Positions 26,120 through 37,513 are shown, counted from the first letter of the stretch. The stretch: 64,000 bases of DNA from Nocardioides litoris (GCF_006346315.1 NZ_VDMR01000005.1:55335-119334), one strand, 5' to 3'. Program-made: numbers and translations. The notes: generated by a model from the letters alone, not told the origin.

Positions 26120-28657
26120 TCAGTCGCCGGACGGGACGGTCGCGGTGATGACCGTGCCGTCGGCGCGGCGGGTGCCGGCGGGGTTGGGCGGCTCGCCCTC
26201 GATGCGCGGGCCGTGGCCGTCGAGGGCGACGGTGACGGGGGTGCCGGGGGAGACGGTGACGGGCTCGCCGCGGACCCGGAAGGTGAGCGAGCCGGTGCCG
26301 TCCTCGACGAGCAGCTCGAGCTCGTCCTCGCGCACCGTGACCCGGACGCGGGTGCCACGCAGGGTCAGCCGGAAGACCAGGGCGTCCCAGCCGTCGGGCA
26401 GGCGCGGGTCGAGGTGCCACTGGCCGCGGTCGACGTCGCGGAAGCCGCCGAAGCCGGCGACGAGCGCGTTCCAGACGCCGCCGGTGGAGGCCACGTGCAC
26501 GCCGTCGGAGGTGTTGGCGTGGCGGTCGGCCAGGTCGACGAACAGGGCGGCGTGGAAGTAGCGCAGCGCGAGGTCGTGGTAGCCGACCTCGGCGGCGATG
26601 ATCGCCTGCACCACGGCCGAGAGCGTGGAGTCGCCGGTGGTGATCGGGTCGTAGTACTCGAAGTCGGCCTTCTTCTGCTCCAGGGTGAACTCGTCGCCGC
26701 GCAGGTAGAGCGCGAGCACCACGTCGGCCTGCTTGAGCACCTGGAAGCGGTAGATGACCAGCGGGTGGTAGTGCAGCAGCAGCGGCCGGTTCGCCACCGG
26801 CGTGTTGCCGAGGTCCCACATCTCGCGCTCGAGGAAGTGCGCGTCCTGCGGGTGGATGCCGAGGTGGTCGTCGAAGGGGATGAACATCCCGTCGGCGCAC
26901 CGCTCCCACTCCGCGACCTCGCCGTCGCGCAGGCCCACACGGGCCTTCATCTCGAGGTAGTTGTCGTGACGGTTCTCCTCGACGAACCGCACCGCCTCGG
27001 CCGCCCGGCGCAGGTTGTAGCGCGCCATCACGTTCGTGTAGAGGTTGTCGTTGACGACGGTCGTGTACTCGTCGGGCCCGGTGACGCCGTGGATGTGGAA
27101 CGTCCCGCCCGCCTCGTCGCGCCAGAACCCGAGGTCGGCCCACAGGCGAGCGGTCTCGATGAGCACGTCCACCGCGCTGCGGTCGAGGAACTCGTAGTCG
27201 CCCGTCGCGCCGACGTACTGGCTGAGCGCGAAGGCGATGTCGGCGTCGATGTGGTACTGCGCGGTGCCGGCCGCGTAGTAGGCCGAGGCCTCCTCGCCGT
27301 TGATGGTGCGCCAGGCGTAGAGCGCGCCGCGCTGGGCCAGCTGGCGGGCCCGGCGCCGGGCCGACTCGAGGAGGCTGTGCCGGAAGCGCAGCGCGTTGCG
27401 GGCCGCCCACGGGTTGGTGAAGGTCAGGAACGGCATCACGTAGATCTCGGTGTCCCAGAAGTAGTGGCCGCCGTACCCCGACCCGGTCACCCCCTTGGCC
27501 GGGACGCCCTGCCCGTCGGCGCGCGCGGCGGCCTGGGCGAGCTGGAAGACGTTCCACCGCACGGCCTGCTGCAGTGCCGGCTGGCCGAGGATCTGCACGT
27601 CGCTGCGCGCCCAGAAGTCGTCGAGCCAGTCGCGCTGCTCCTCGCGGAGGTCGTCGAGGCCGTAGCGGCGGACCCGGTCGAGGGTGCGCTCGCAGCGGTC
27701 GAGCAGCTCGCGGGTCGGCACCACGCGGGCGGTGTGCACCGCGACGGTCTTGGTGAGCCGGATCGTGTGGCCGGGGTGGGCGTCGACGAGGTACGTCGCC
27801 CGCAGCAGGTCGTCGCCGCGCTCGACGTCGCGGTGCACGGGGTCCTGGCACTCGAGGTCGTGGTCGACGGCCATCGCGATGGTCATCCCGGAGTTGGCGC
27901 ACTTGTAGCGCAGCGCCATCCGGTCCTCGGGCCAGTCGTCGGGGATGCTGTCCTGGTCGTGCTGGGGCTGCAGCACCCGGTGGGCGAAGCTCTCGGCCTT
28001 GCGGGGGTCGAACCCGGCGGCGGCCTTGGCCATCTCCACCGACGCGCCGCGGTCGGCGTCCTGGCGGTTGATGACCTGGGAGCTGAGGATGACCGGCGCG
28101 CCCTCGTCGAGCAGCGTCACCTCGTAGGTGATGACCGCGACGTGGCGCTGGGTGAAGGAGACCATCCGGGTGCTGTCGACCTGCACCCGCTTGCCGCTCG
28201 GCGTGCGCCACACGACGTGGCGCGACAGCACGCCCGTGCGCAGGTCGAGGGTGCGCTCGTACTCGACCAGGTCGGCCGTCGACAGCTCGAGCGGCTCGTC
28301 GTCGACGTACACGCGGATGACCTTGGGGTCGGGCGCGTTGACGATCGTCTGGCCGACCTTGGCGAACCCGAACGCCTCCTCGGCGTGCTGGATCGGCCAG
28401 GTCTCGTGGAACCCGTTGACGAAGGTGCCGTTGCTGGCGAAGTCGCGGCTCTCCTCGTAGTTGCCGCGCAGGCCGAGGTAGCCGTTGCCGACGCTGAAGA
28501 TCGACTCCGTCGTGCCGAGGTCGGTCGGGTCGAAGCGCGTCTCGACCAGCCTCCACTCCTCGACCGGGAAACGGGTGCGGTCGAGCGGGTCGACCGCCTG
28601 CGGCGCGACGTGGCTGGCGCCGTGGCGCTCCTCCAGGAGCGGGTCGACGGTGCTCAC
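26120..28657 (-). CDS. Glycoside hydrolase family 65 phosphorylase
   Basis: 845 residues. GH65 enzymes phosphorolyse alpha-linked disaccharides such as maltose, trehalose or kojibiose with inversion, giving beta-glucose 1-phosphate. The N-terminal beta-sandwich (residues 30-300, with FSVGNGYLGLRGNYEE) is followed by the (alpha/alpha)6 barrel; the general acid Glu is in HGVTGPDEYT (near residue 528) and the phosphate-binding region in ASTGGVWNALVAGFGGF. The GTG start overlaps the stop of the upstream beta-PGM gene (GTGA), exactly the partner needed to convert the product. The arrangement parallels Rv3400-Rv3401 of M. tuberculosis. Preferred disaccharide unknown. Confidence 0.92.
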   Translation of the reverse strand: MSTVDPLLEERHGASHVAPQAVDPLDRTRFPVEEWRLVETRFDPTDLGTTESIFSVGNGYLGLRGNYEESRDFASNGTFVNGFHETWPIQHAEEAFGFAKVGQTIVNAPDPKVIRVYVDDEPLELSTADLVEYERTLDLRTGVLSRHVVWRTPSGKRVQVDSTRMVSFTQRHVAVITYEVTLLDEGAPVILSSQVINRQDADRGASVEMAKAAAGFDPRKAESFAHRVLQPQHDQDSIPDDWPEDRMALRYKCANSGMTIAMAVDHDLECQDPVHRDVERGDDLLRATYLVDAHPGHTIRLTKTVAVHTARVVPTRELLDRCERTLDRVRRYGLDDLREEQRDWLDDFWARSDVQILGQPALQQAVRWNVFQLAQAAARADGQGVPAKGVTGSGYGGHYFWDTEIYVMPFLTFTNPWAARNALRFRHSLLESARRRARQLAQRGALYAWRTINGEEASAYYAAGTAQYHIDADIAFALSQYVGATGDYEFLDRSAVDVLIETARLWADLGFWRDEAGGTFHIHGVTGPDEYTTVVNDNLYTNVMARYNLRRAAEAVRFVEENRHDNYLEMKARVGLRDGEVAEWERCADGMFIPFDDHLGIHPQDAHFLEREMWDLGNTPVANRPLLLHYHPLVIYRFQVLKQADVVLALYLRGDEFTLEQKKADFEYYDPITTGDSTLSAVVQAIIAAEVGYHDLALRYFHAALFVDLADRHANTSDGVHVASTGGVWNALVAGFGGFRDVDRGQWHLDPRLPDGWDALVFRLTLRGTRVRVTVREDELELLVEDGTGSLTFRVRGEPVTVSPGTPVTVALDGHGPRIEGEPPNPAGTRRADGTVITATVPSGD

Positions 28658-29391
28658 GCCTCACCCAGCAGCTCGGCCAGGTCGGAGACGACGACCTCGG
28701 CCCCGGCCCTGGTGAGCGCGTCGTGGCCCGCTCCCCGGTCGACCCCGACGACCAGCGCGAAGTCGCCGGCCGCGCCCGCGGCGACGCCGTTGATCGCGTC
28801 CTCGACCACCACCGACCGGCCCTCCTCCACGCCCAGCTCGCGGGCCGCCTCCTGGTAGGTGTCTGGGGCGGGCTTGCCCGCGAGGCCCCGCTCGGCCGCA
28901 ACGCCGCCGTGCACGACGACGGAGAAGTAGTCGGTCACCCCGGCGGTCTCGAGCACGTCGGGGGCGTTCTTCGACGACGACACGATCGCCATCGGGGTGC
29001 CCGCCTCCCGCAGCCGGTCGAGCAGCCGCCGCGACCCGGGGTAGGCCTCGACGCCCTCGTCGCGCAGCACCTGCCCGAACGCGTCGTTCTTGCGGTTGCC
29101 CAGCCCGCACACCGTCTCCTCGCCGACCGGCTGGTCGGCCGGGTCGCCCGGGTCGCCCTGCGGCAGCTCGATCCCGCGCGAGGCCAGGAAGTCGCGCACC
29201 CCGTCGTAGCGGGGCTTGCCATCGACGTGCTCGAAGTAGTCGGCGTCGGTGTAGGGCGCCTGCCCCTTGCGCGTCTCGAGGAAGTCGTTGAACATCTGCG
29301 CCCACGCCCGCATGTGGACCTCGGCGGTCGGCGTGATCACGCCGTCGAGGTCGAAGAGGACAGCGCCGTACGTCGTCAGGTCGACGGTCAT
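28654..29391 (-). CDS. pgmB: HAD-family beta-phosphoglucomutase
   Basis: 245 residues. Interconverts beta-glucose 1-phosphate and glucose 6-phosphate. HAD motif I is VLFDLDGVITPTAEVH (nucleophile and acid/base Asp), motif II is AIVSSSKN, and the late acidic motif is VVVEDAINGV; the cap domain lies between residues 20 and 100. It is the first gene of a two-gene operon and its stop overlaps the GH65 start, so phosphorolysis and isomerisation are produced together. The cap is somewhat longer than in lactococcal PgmB, as in other actinobacterial partners of GH65. Confidence 0.88.
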   Translation of the reverse strand: MTVDLTTYGAVLFDLDGVITPTAEVHMRAWAQMFNDFLETRKGQAPYTDADYFEHVDGKPRYDGVRDFLASRGIELPQGDPGDPADQPVGEETVCGLGNRKNDAFGQVLRDEGVEAYPGSRRLLDRLREAGTPMAIVSSSKNAPDVLETAGVTDYFSVVVHGGVAAERGLAGKPAPDTYQEAARELGVEEGRSVVVEDAINGVAAGAAGDFALVVGVDRGAGHDALTRAGAEVVVSDLAELLGEA

Positions 29392-29456
29392 GACCTCGAC
29401 CCTAGTGACCGCGCAGGCCCCGGCCTACGTGATGCACGCCTCGGCGCCAGCAGGCC

Positions 29457-30128
29457 TCAGGCCGTGAGGGCGCGTGCGAGGGCGGCCGCGGTGGCCTCGT
29501 CGGCCAGGGCGGCGAAGGTGGCGCCGCCGGCGAGGACGACCTCGACCCGGTGGGTCGGGCCGTCGCCGTCGGACTCGGCGAGGGTGACGTGGTCGATGCG
29601 GGCCCGGGCGGCGACGACGCGGGAGCCGGACGACTCGCGCACGACCAGCCGGCGGTCGGTGGCCACCAGGACGAGGTCGTCACCGGCGGTCGCGACGACC
29701 TGCTCGCCGTCGGCGAGGAGGGGGCGGGCCCAGTCAGGGGTCGCGGTGGCGCCGGGGGTGGCGGACGCCTGCCCGGGCTGGGCGGCCTGGGCGGCCTGAG
29801 ACGGCTGCGACGACGGGGACGACGGGGAGGCCTGCGCGGACGACGAGGTGGAGCTCCACGACCCCGGGCCCACCGTCGGCTCGCCGTGGGCGGGGGAGGC
29901 GGCGTGCTGCCCAGCGTAGGCGTCGTACGACGGCTGGTGCTGCTGGCCCTGCTGGCCGTGCTGGTGCTGCTGGCCGGCCTGGCCCTGCTGCGCGGCCTGC
30001 CCGGGGGCGGGCGGGAGCGGGTCGTTGCTGACCTGGCCCTGGTCGGAGACGTGGTCGGTCCACGATGCTCCGTCCCAGTAGCGCAGCTCGTGTCGTCCGC
30101 CGGGGTCAGGGTGCCAGGCCGCGTCCAT
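29457..30128 (-). CDS. DUF2510 domain protein with Gln/Ser-rich linker
   Basis: 223 residues. The N-terminus has the DUF2510 signature AAWHPDPGGRHELRYWDGAS, a small WxxDP/WDG domain common in actinobacterial membrane or secreted proteins. A low-complexity linker rich in Gln, Ser, Pro and Ala (residues 35-130) leads to a C-terminal domain (residues 132-223) with VATAGDDLVLVATDRRLVV, which resembles PH-like or YdeI-type beta domains that read out a membrane or protein partner. No TM helix is seen. Function unknown. Confidence 0.7.
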   Translation of the reverse strand: MDAAWHPDPGGRHELRYWDGASWTDHVSDQGQVSNDPLPPAPGQAAQQGQAGQQHQHGQQGQQHQPSYDAYAGQHAASPAHGEPTVGPGSWSSTSSSAQASPSSPSSQPSQAAQAAQPGQASATPGATATPDWARPLLADGEQVVATAGDDLVLVATDRRLVVRESSGSRVVAARARIDHVTLAESDGDGPTHRVEVVLAGGATFAALADEATAAALARALTA

Positions 30129-30178
30129 GGGTCCAGGGTGGCAGGTCGGGCGTGACGGCGTGCGGCAGGATCACGGAC

Positions 30179-30457
30179 GTGGACGACCAGGCGGGCCGCA
30201 CGGCGCCGGACGAGGCGGCGCGCGAGCTGGTGCTGGAGCGGTTCCCGCAGGACGGCGACGTCCGACCTCGACCTGGTCGGCTGGTCGCCTGCGCCGACGG
30301 GGTGCTCGACGCGGTCGGTGGCCGGCTCCGGGCGGGCTTCACGAGGACTGCCCCCGCAGTCGACCAGGCCGCCGCCCAGGCCGCCGCCCAGGCCGCCGCT
30401 CAGGCGGCCGGCAGCGTGATGGTGAAGACGGACCCGCCCTCGGGGAGCGGGGCGTAG
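30179..30457 (+). CDS. Doubtful small ORF in an otherwise empty gap
   Basis: A 92-residue frame from GTG 30179 fills the gap between two opposite-strand genes. Its C-terminal half is a QAAA repeat (30363-30407) and its last 58 bases overlap the 3' end of the sensor kinase gene. No ribosome site or family match is visible. It may be chance reading of high-GC DNA; I list it because the gap is otherwise unexplained. Confidence 0.2.
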   Translation: MDDQAGRTAPDEAARELVLERFPQDGDVRPRPGRLVACADGVLDAVGGRLRAGFTRTAPAVDQAAAQAAAQAAAQAAGSVMVKTDPPSGSGA

Positions 30458-31902
30458 GTCACCGCGCCCCCCTGGGCCTGCGCGAGGGTGCGGACGACGT
30501 ACAGCCCGAGCCCGGTGCCGGTGGCCACGGCGCCCTGGGCGCGCGCGAACTCCGAGAACAACCGTCCGGCGAACTCGGGCGGGACGCCGTCGCCGTGGTC
30601 GACCACGTCGATCGCGACCTGCGCGCCGTGCGGCCGCACGTGCACGGTGTAGGGCTCGGCGCCGTACTTGTGGGCGTTGCTCAGCAGGTTGGTCACCATC
30701 TGCTCGAGCCGGAGGGGGTCGGCCCGCACCTTGCGGGAGTCGTCGACGACGACGTCGACGTCCCACCGGTCGTCGACGGCGCCCTGGACGACGACGCGGG
30801 GGTCGACGTCCTGGACGTCGACGCGCAGCGTGCCGCGCTGGATCTGGGCGGTGGTGAGCAGGTCGGCGGTGATCCGGTCGAGGATGCGCGCCTGGCGGGC
30901 CACGGAGCCGAGGAGGCGCTGGTTCTGCTCCGGCGTGACGCCCTCGCCGCCCTCCCACGACAGCGTCTCGGCGATGCCGCACAGCACCGCGACCGGGCCG
31001 CGCACCTCGTGGGCGGTGGTCGCGATCGCGCGGCGCAGCAGGCCGACGTCCTCGGCCGTGGAGTCGAGGTAGACGATCACCGACCAACCCGTACGACGCA
31101 GCGAGGCCTTGACCCGCCCGCCCGGCACCGAGGTCTCGAACGTCGCATCGGCGTCGAGCCGGTGGAAGGAGACGAGGGCGGCCAGCTCGGGCGCCACCGC
31201 GCTGAGGGGGGTCCCCGGCGTGTCGGTGCCGACCAGCCGGGCGCCGACGGGGTTGACGTGCACCACCCGGAACATCGGCTCGTCGGCCACCTCCACGACG
31301 CCGTACGGCGCCATGCGGAGCACCTCGAAGGCCGAGGCCGCGCCCTCCGGCACGACCGGGCCCGCGTCGGGCCCGGGGCCGCTGGCGACACCGCGACCGC
31401 CGGCCCCGGCCGCGGCGCCGGCGACCTCGGACGGGGCGTCGAGCAGGTCGGCGTGCGGGACGGCGGGGTCCGGGTCGGAGGCCGGGACGACGGTCAACCC
31501 GCGGACGGGGCGGCGCGCGTCGCCCGCGATGTCGCGGACGTAGTCGAGGATGGTGTTGAGCGGGGCCCCCTTCTGGACGTACCCGTCGGCCCCGGCGGCG
31601 ACGGCCCGGGCCGACATCTGCTGGGCGCCGAACCCCGACAGCACGACGATCTTGGCCTGCGGGCACAGCCGGCGGATCGAGGGCAGCGCCTCGATGCCGT
31701 CCTTGACCGGCATGGCCAGGTCGAGCAGCACGACGTCGGGCCGGTGCAGCCGGACGGCGTCGATGCCCTGGGCGCCGTCGCCGGCCTCGCCGACGACCTC
31801 GAACCCGCCGCGGGTCAGCGCGATCCGCAGCAGGTCACGCAGGTCGGGGGTGTCGTCGATGATGACGACCGTCAGCGGCTGCGTGCGCGGCTCGGGCCTC
31901 AT
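30400..31902 (-). CDS. REC-PAS-histidine kinase hybrid protein
   Basis: 500 residues, cytoplasmic. An N-terminal receiver domain (residues 8-125) has the acidic pair IIDDTPD, the phosphoacceptor in VVLLDLAMPVKDG and Lys in GYVQKGAP. A low-complexity linker and a PAS-like domain (residues 190-280, APYGVVEVADEPMFRVVHVN) follow. The kinase core has the H-box TTAHEVRGPVA (about residue 293) and ATPase boxes NLLSNAHKYG, HGDGVPPEF and GTGLGLYVV. The receiver sits ahead of the kinase, so it may sense phosphorylation by another kinase. The start overlaps (ATGA) the stop of the membrane protein gene, its likely partner. No DNA-binding domain is present. Confidence 0.88.
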   Translation of the reverse strand: MRPEPRTQPLTVVIIDDTPDLRDLLRIALTRGGFEVVGEAGDGAQGIDAVRLHRPDVVLLDLAMPVKDGIEALPSIRRLCPQAKIVVLSGFGAQQMSARAVAAGADGYVQKGAPLNTILDYVRDIAGDARRPVRGLTVVPASDPDPAVPHADLLDAPSEVAGAAAGAGGRGVASGPGPDAGPVVPEGAASAFEVLRMAPYGVVEVADEPMFRVVHVNPVGARLVGTDTPGTPLSAVAPELAALVSFHRLDADATFETSVPGGRVKASLRRTGWSVIVYLDSTAEDVGLLRRAIATTAHEVRGPVAVLCGIAETLSWEGGEGVTPEQNQRLLGSVARQARILDRITADLLTTAQIQRGTLRVDVQDVDPRVVVQGAVDDRWDVDVVVDDSRKVRADPLRLEQMVTNLLSNAHKYGAEPYTVHVRPHGAQVAIDVVDHGDGVPPEFAGRLFSEFARAQGAVATGTGLGLYVVRTLAQAQGGAVTYAPLPEGGSVFTITLPAA

Positions 31903-32504
31903 CCGCGGTCACCACCCGGTGGGGCGCCGTCGACCGCTCCCTCGACCGTCGCGGCCGAGCTGCGGAGCAGCTTGATCGAGAAGTGCTCGCTGCCCAGCAG
32001 GTCGGTGATCATCCGGCTCGCGGACGCGATCGAGCTGTCGAGGGCCTCGCGGGCCCGGTCGACGTCGTCGAGGTCGAGGGCCATCTTGGACACCACCAGG
32101 CCTTGCAGCACGGAGTCGTTGAGCTCCAGGGCCTGCTGCTCGCGCTTGCGCAGGTCCTCGAAGAGCGCGGCGCCCTTGACCATCGAGGCGTAGCTGCGGC
32201 GCAGCGACCAGTAGTACAGCGCCACGGCGGCGCCGACGATGTCCCACACGGTCAGGGGCCAGCCCCACGCCGCCCGCATGGCCAGCCCCCGCTCGTCACC
32301 GGCGACGAACGTCGGCATCAGCATGTGCACGGCGTGGGTGCCGTGGTGGACGGCACAGGTGAAGAAGATCGCCGCGGTCGCGGCCCCGAGGGGGTTGGAG
32401 CGCAGCTGTCCGCTGCGCGCGAGGGGGACGACGATCGCGAAGCTGATCAACAGGTACGCGACCATGATGGTGGCGTTGGCCGCCATCCCGATCTGCCAGG
32501 TCAT
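31899..32504 (-). CDS. Membrane sensor with coiled coil and degenerate dimerisation helix
   Basis: 201 residues. Three membrane segments (about 10-30, 41-62 and 80-102) include a histidine cluster in AVHHGTHAVHML that could bind metal or heme. A cytoplasmic coiled coil follows, with ALELNDSVLQGLVVSKMALD, which resembles the HisKA_3-type helix of NarL-group kinases but has Asn where the phosphorylated His would be. There is no ATPase domain. It is cotranscribed with, and overlaps, the REC-PAS-kinase gene, so it may be the input half of a split sensor. Confidence 0.7.
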   Translation of the reverse strand: MTWQIGMAANATIMVAYLLISFAIVVPLARSGQLRSNPLGAATAAIFFTCAVHHGTHAVHMLMPTFVAGDERGLAMRAAWGWPLTVWDIVGAAVALYYWSLRRSYASMVKGAALFEDLRKREQQALELNDSVLQGLVVSKMALDLDDVDRAREALDSSIASASRMITDLLGSEHFSIKLLRSSAATVEGAVDGAPPGGDRG

Positions 32505-32558
32505 GAGGGGTCCTGCCGGTGTGGGGGTGGGGGGCCGCGCACAGGGTCGTGCGCGGGG

Positions 32559-33317
32559 TCATGAGGGCGCTCCGAGGAGCGACAGCAGGGCCAGCGAGAC
32601 GCCGGCCGCGCCGACCGCGGCCCGGACGGCGGGGTGCCAGCCCCACCATCCCGCCGTGTGCCGGGGGAGCGGACCGCCCTCGGCCGCGGCCACCGCCCGC
32701 AGGCAGGCCGCGGCGGCGAGGAGCTCCCAGGCGACGCAGACGACGTCCCAGGGGCCGACCGGGTGCCGGGTCGCGAGCGGCTCCCACGGCAGGCCGGTGG
32801 TGCGGCTGGCCAGCCACGTCGCGACCATCGCCAGCTGCAGCACCACGCCGGCGCGCAGCAGGCCCACGGTCGGGCGCTGGGCCAGGGCGGCCCAGGCCAG
32901 CTGGGTCGCGGCCGCGAGGAGGAAGAGCAGGCCGAGCGCGGCCTGCTCGCGCAGGTGGGGCGGCGCCACCGCGGCGTGCACGCCCGCAGCGGCGGCCGAG
33001 GCCACCACGGCCAGCGGCACGTGCAGCGTCCCGACCCGGCCGGGTCCCGTCCGCGGCGCTGTGGCGGACGGGCCCGGCGCGGCCGGGTCCGAGAGCGGGC
33101 CCAGCGGGAGCCCGGGGGCGCCGGCGGTGACGGCCGCCCGCAGTGCGTCGACGCGGTGACGGTGCTCGTCGGCCACCGGCGCAGGAGCCGCTCCCAGCCG
33201 GGCGAGGGCGTGCGGCACCAGCAGCGCGGCCAGGCCCCACAGGCCCAGCAGCACCATCAGCACGTGCAGTCCGTGCGCGAGCAGGCTCGCGCCGACCGCG
33301 GCCGACATCGCTGTCAC
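32559..33317 (-). CDS. Multi-pass membrane protein, unknown family
   Basis: About 252 residues from GTG 33317, chosen because GGAGGGAAGG lies upstream; ATG 33308 is the alternative. Six TM segments are likely, the first at LLAHGLHVLMVLLGLWGLAALL, with an Ala/Pro-rich cytoplasmic or extracellular loop of about 60 residues after it, and the last at AVGAAGVSLALLSLL. Trp and His residues are scattered at helix ends (HTAGWWGWHPAV). It is upstream of the sensor pair by 54 bases on the same strand and may belong to the same operon. No function assigned. Confidence 0.6.
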   Translation of the reverse strand: MTAMSAAVGASLLAHGLHVLMVLLGLWGLAALLVPHALARLGAAPAPVADEHRHRVDALRAAVTAGAPGLPLGPLSDPAAPGPSATAPRTGPGRVGTLHVPLAVVASAAAAGVHAAVAPPHLREQAALGLLFLLAAATQLAWAALAQRPTVGLLRAGVVLQLAMVATWLASRTTGLPWEPLATRHPVGPWDVVCVAWELLAAAACLRAVAAAEGGPLPRHTAGWWGWHPAVRAAVGAAGVSLALLSLLGAPS

Positions 33318-33457
33318 CGCGTCCCTTCCCTCCGGCAGGGTCTCCCTCCGCGCCACCCTCCCCGGTGGCGTGGTCCCGGGGTCGACGGTAGGGCGCCCCC
33401 ACGCCGCTCCGCGGGGTTTTCCGCCGAAATCACCCCCGCGGGCATGCATGAGGCAGA

Positions 33458-33478
33458 CTTGAGCGGAACAGGCTCAAC
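33458..33478 (+). promoter_or_regulatory. HAIR operator upstream of clpB
   Basis: CTTGAGC-N7-GCTCAAC, the HspR-binding HAIR pattern with exact 7-base spacing, as at the dnaK operon. The spacer GGAACAG contains the -35 element of the SigR-type promoter, so HspR bound here would directly cover that promoter. Confidence 0.85.
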
Positions 33479-33490
33479 TTTGTTGACGTT
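33465..33490 (+). promoter_or_regulatory. SigR/SigH-type promoter of clpB
   Basis: GGAAC (33465-33469), exactly 18 bases, then GTT (33488-33490), the GGAAY-N18-GTT consensus. Predicted start near 33497, about 35 bases ahead of the clpB ATG. The -35 element lies inside the HAIR operator. Confidence 0.7.
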
Positions 33491-33531
33491 GCACCTGTCG
33501 ACGCATCCGTTCCACCTCCGCAGGAGTGCCC

Positions 33532-36126
<2,595 letters not shown>

Positions 36127-36148
36127 CCCGCTCCGCCTGACCCCAGCG

Positions 36149-36178
36149 CTGACCCGTCGTGGATCCACGACGGGTCAG
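36149..36178. terminator. Hairpin downstream of clpB
   Basis: Perfect 12-bp stem CTGACCCGTCGT / ACGACGGGTCAG, loop GGATCC, 22 bases after the clpB stop. The stem is base-for-base the same as the one after hspR (9302-9331), and the preceding bases CTGACCCCAG are shared too. Confidence 0.78.
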
Positions 36179-36212
36179 TGTCGGTGCACACCCCTCTGGG
36201 AGACTGCTCGGC

Positions 36213-37379
36213 ATGGCCGACAAGCGACTGCCGCGCCCCCCGCAGGTGACGTTGTGCGGTGGGGCGATCCTCGCGGGATCGGTCTTCATCGTGCTCATGG
36301 CGTTCCAGGAGATGGCGGGGCTCGGCTCGATCGAGGCCCAGGAGGCGGCCCGCGAGTTCGTCTCGACCCCACCCGGTGACGGCCTCGGCATCGACGCCGA
36401 CCAGGTGCAGTCGCTCCTGCGGGTGCTCGCGGTCGTCGCCGGCGGCGCGGGCATGGCGGCGGCGATCCTGGGCTGGCAGGTGCTCCAGCGCCAGCGCAGC
36501 GCCCGCCTCGCCCTGAGCATCCTGGCGCCGCTCCTCGTCGCCACGGCGGTCCCGGCCGCCGACGTCGTCCCGATCATCGTCGCCGTCGCGGTGACGATGC
36601 TGTGGTTCCAGCCGGCCCGCGACTGGTTCGCCGGGCGCGAGGCGCCCCGGCCCGCCGCCCTCGCCACCCCCTCGACGGCATCCCCGACCAGCCCGACCAG
36701 CCCGACCAGCCCGACCAGCCCGACCAGCCCGACCAGCCCGACCAGCCCGACCAGCCCATCCACTCCTGCCGCCCCGACGTCGGCCCCCGCTGGCCAGGCG
36801 TGGCCGCCCCCGCCCCCGGGCGCCACCGGGGGCGCGACCGCCCCCGACCCCACCCGGCGCCCGTCCCAGGTGGTCGCGGCGGCGGTCGTGACGATCTCCT
36901 GCTCCGCCGCGGTCGCGGTGGCCATGCTCACCGCCGCGCTGGGCGCGATCGCCGACCGTTCCGCGCTCGAGGAGCAGGTGCGCGACGAGATCGCCCGCAA
37001 CCGGATGTACGCCGAGCTCGAGCCCGGCCCGGTCGTCGTCGCCGTGCTGGCCATGCTCGGGGTCTTCGCGGTGTGGGCCGTGGTGGCCATCGTGCTGGCC
37101 GTGCGCACCCTGCGCGGCAGCAACGCCGCCCGCATCGGCCTGGTCGTCTCCTCCTTCGCGGCCGCGGCGGCCAGCCTCATCGGCCTCCTGCTCGTCGTCC
37201 CGCTGGTGGTCGGGGTCGCCGCCGTCTGGGTCGCCGTCGTGCTGCTGCGCGGCGAGGTCGTGCACTGGTTCACCGGCCACCGGGTCCCGGCCTGGCAGCA
37301 GCACCAGCAGCACCAGCAGCAGGGCCACCAGCAGCAGGGTCACCAGCAGGGGCCGCCGCCCCCGCCGCCCGGCGCCTGA
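36213..37379 (+). CDS. Multi-pass membrane protein with SPT repeats and Gln/His-rich tail
   Basis: 388 residues. Two membrane segments plus a third hydrophobic stretch lie in the N-terminal half (about 12-32, 71-90, 95-120), and three more in the C-terminal half (about 230-255, 275-300, 310-350). A Pro/Ser/Thr linker between them contains eight SPT repeats (bases 36681-36752). The tail is Gln/His rich and ends in a proline run. Layout suggests a two-lobed membrane protein with a flexible middle; family not recognised. ATG 36213 has GGGAG upstream. Immediately downstream of the clpB hairpin. Confidence 0.65.
   Translation: MADKRLPRPPQVTLCGGAILAGSVFIVLMAFQEMAGLGSIEAQEAAREFVSTPPGDGLGIDADQVQSLLRVLAVVAGGAGMAAAILGWQVLQRQRSARLALSILAPLLVATAVPAADVVPIIVAVAVTMLWFQPARDWFAGREAPRPAALATPSTASPTSPTSPTSPTSPTSPTSPTSPTSPSTPAAPTSAPAGQAWPPPPPGATGGATAPDPTRRPSQVVAAAVVTISCSAAVAVAMLTAALGAIADRSALEEQVRDEIARNRMYAELEPGPVVVAVLAMLGVFAVWAVVAIVLAVRTLRGSNAARIGLVVSSFAAAAASLIGLLLVVPLVVGVAAVWVAVVLLRGEVVHWFTGHRVPAWQQHQQHQQQGHQQQGHQQGPPPPPPGA
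36681..36752 (+). repeat. Eight 9-bp tandem repeats coding Ser-Pro-Thr
   Basis: (AGC CCG ACC) units, first one TCC CCG ACC, lie in frame inside the membrane protein gene. Perfect tandem 9-mers of this kind change copy number easily without shifting the frame. Confidence 0.9.
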
Positions 37380-37513
37380 CCGACGCCCAGGCTCCGCCGC
37401 TCGTTGGCGACCCGTTCACCGACCGGTCGCCGCTTGCCCCGAGGCTCCTCTCGCTCCACCCCGGCCCGACCTCCTGTGCCGACTCGGCGGCCCCCTGAGC
37501 CTGAGGAACCCAC

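Noticed and set aside
25790..28858. A 1022-codon open frame antisense to the GH65 gene
   Set aside because: High-GC shadow frame; its product is a Val/Asp/Arg/Gly-biased string without domains, while the opposite strand has clear GH65 motifs and coupling to pgmB.
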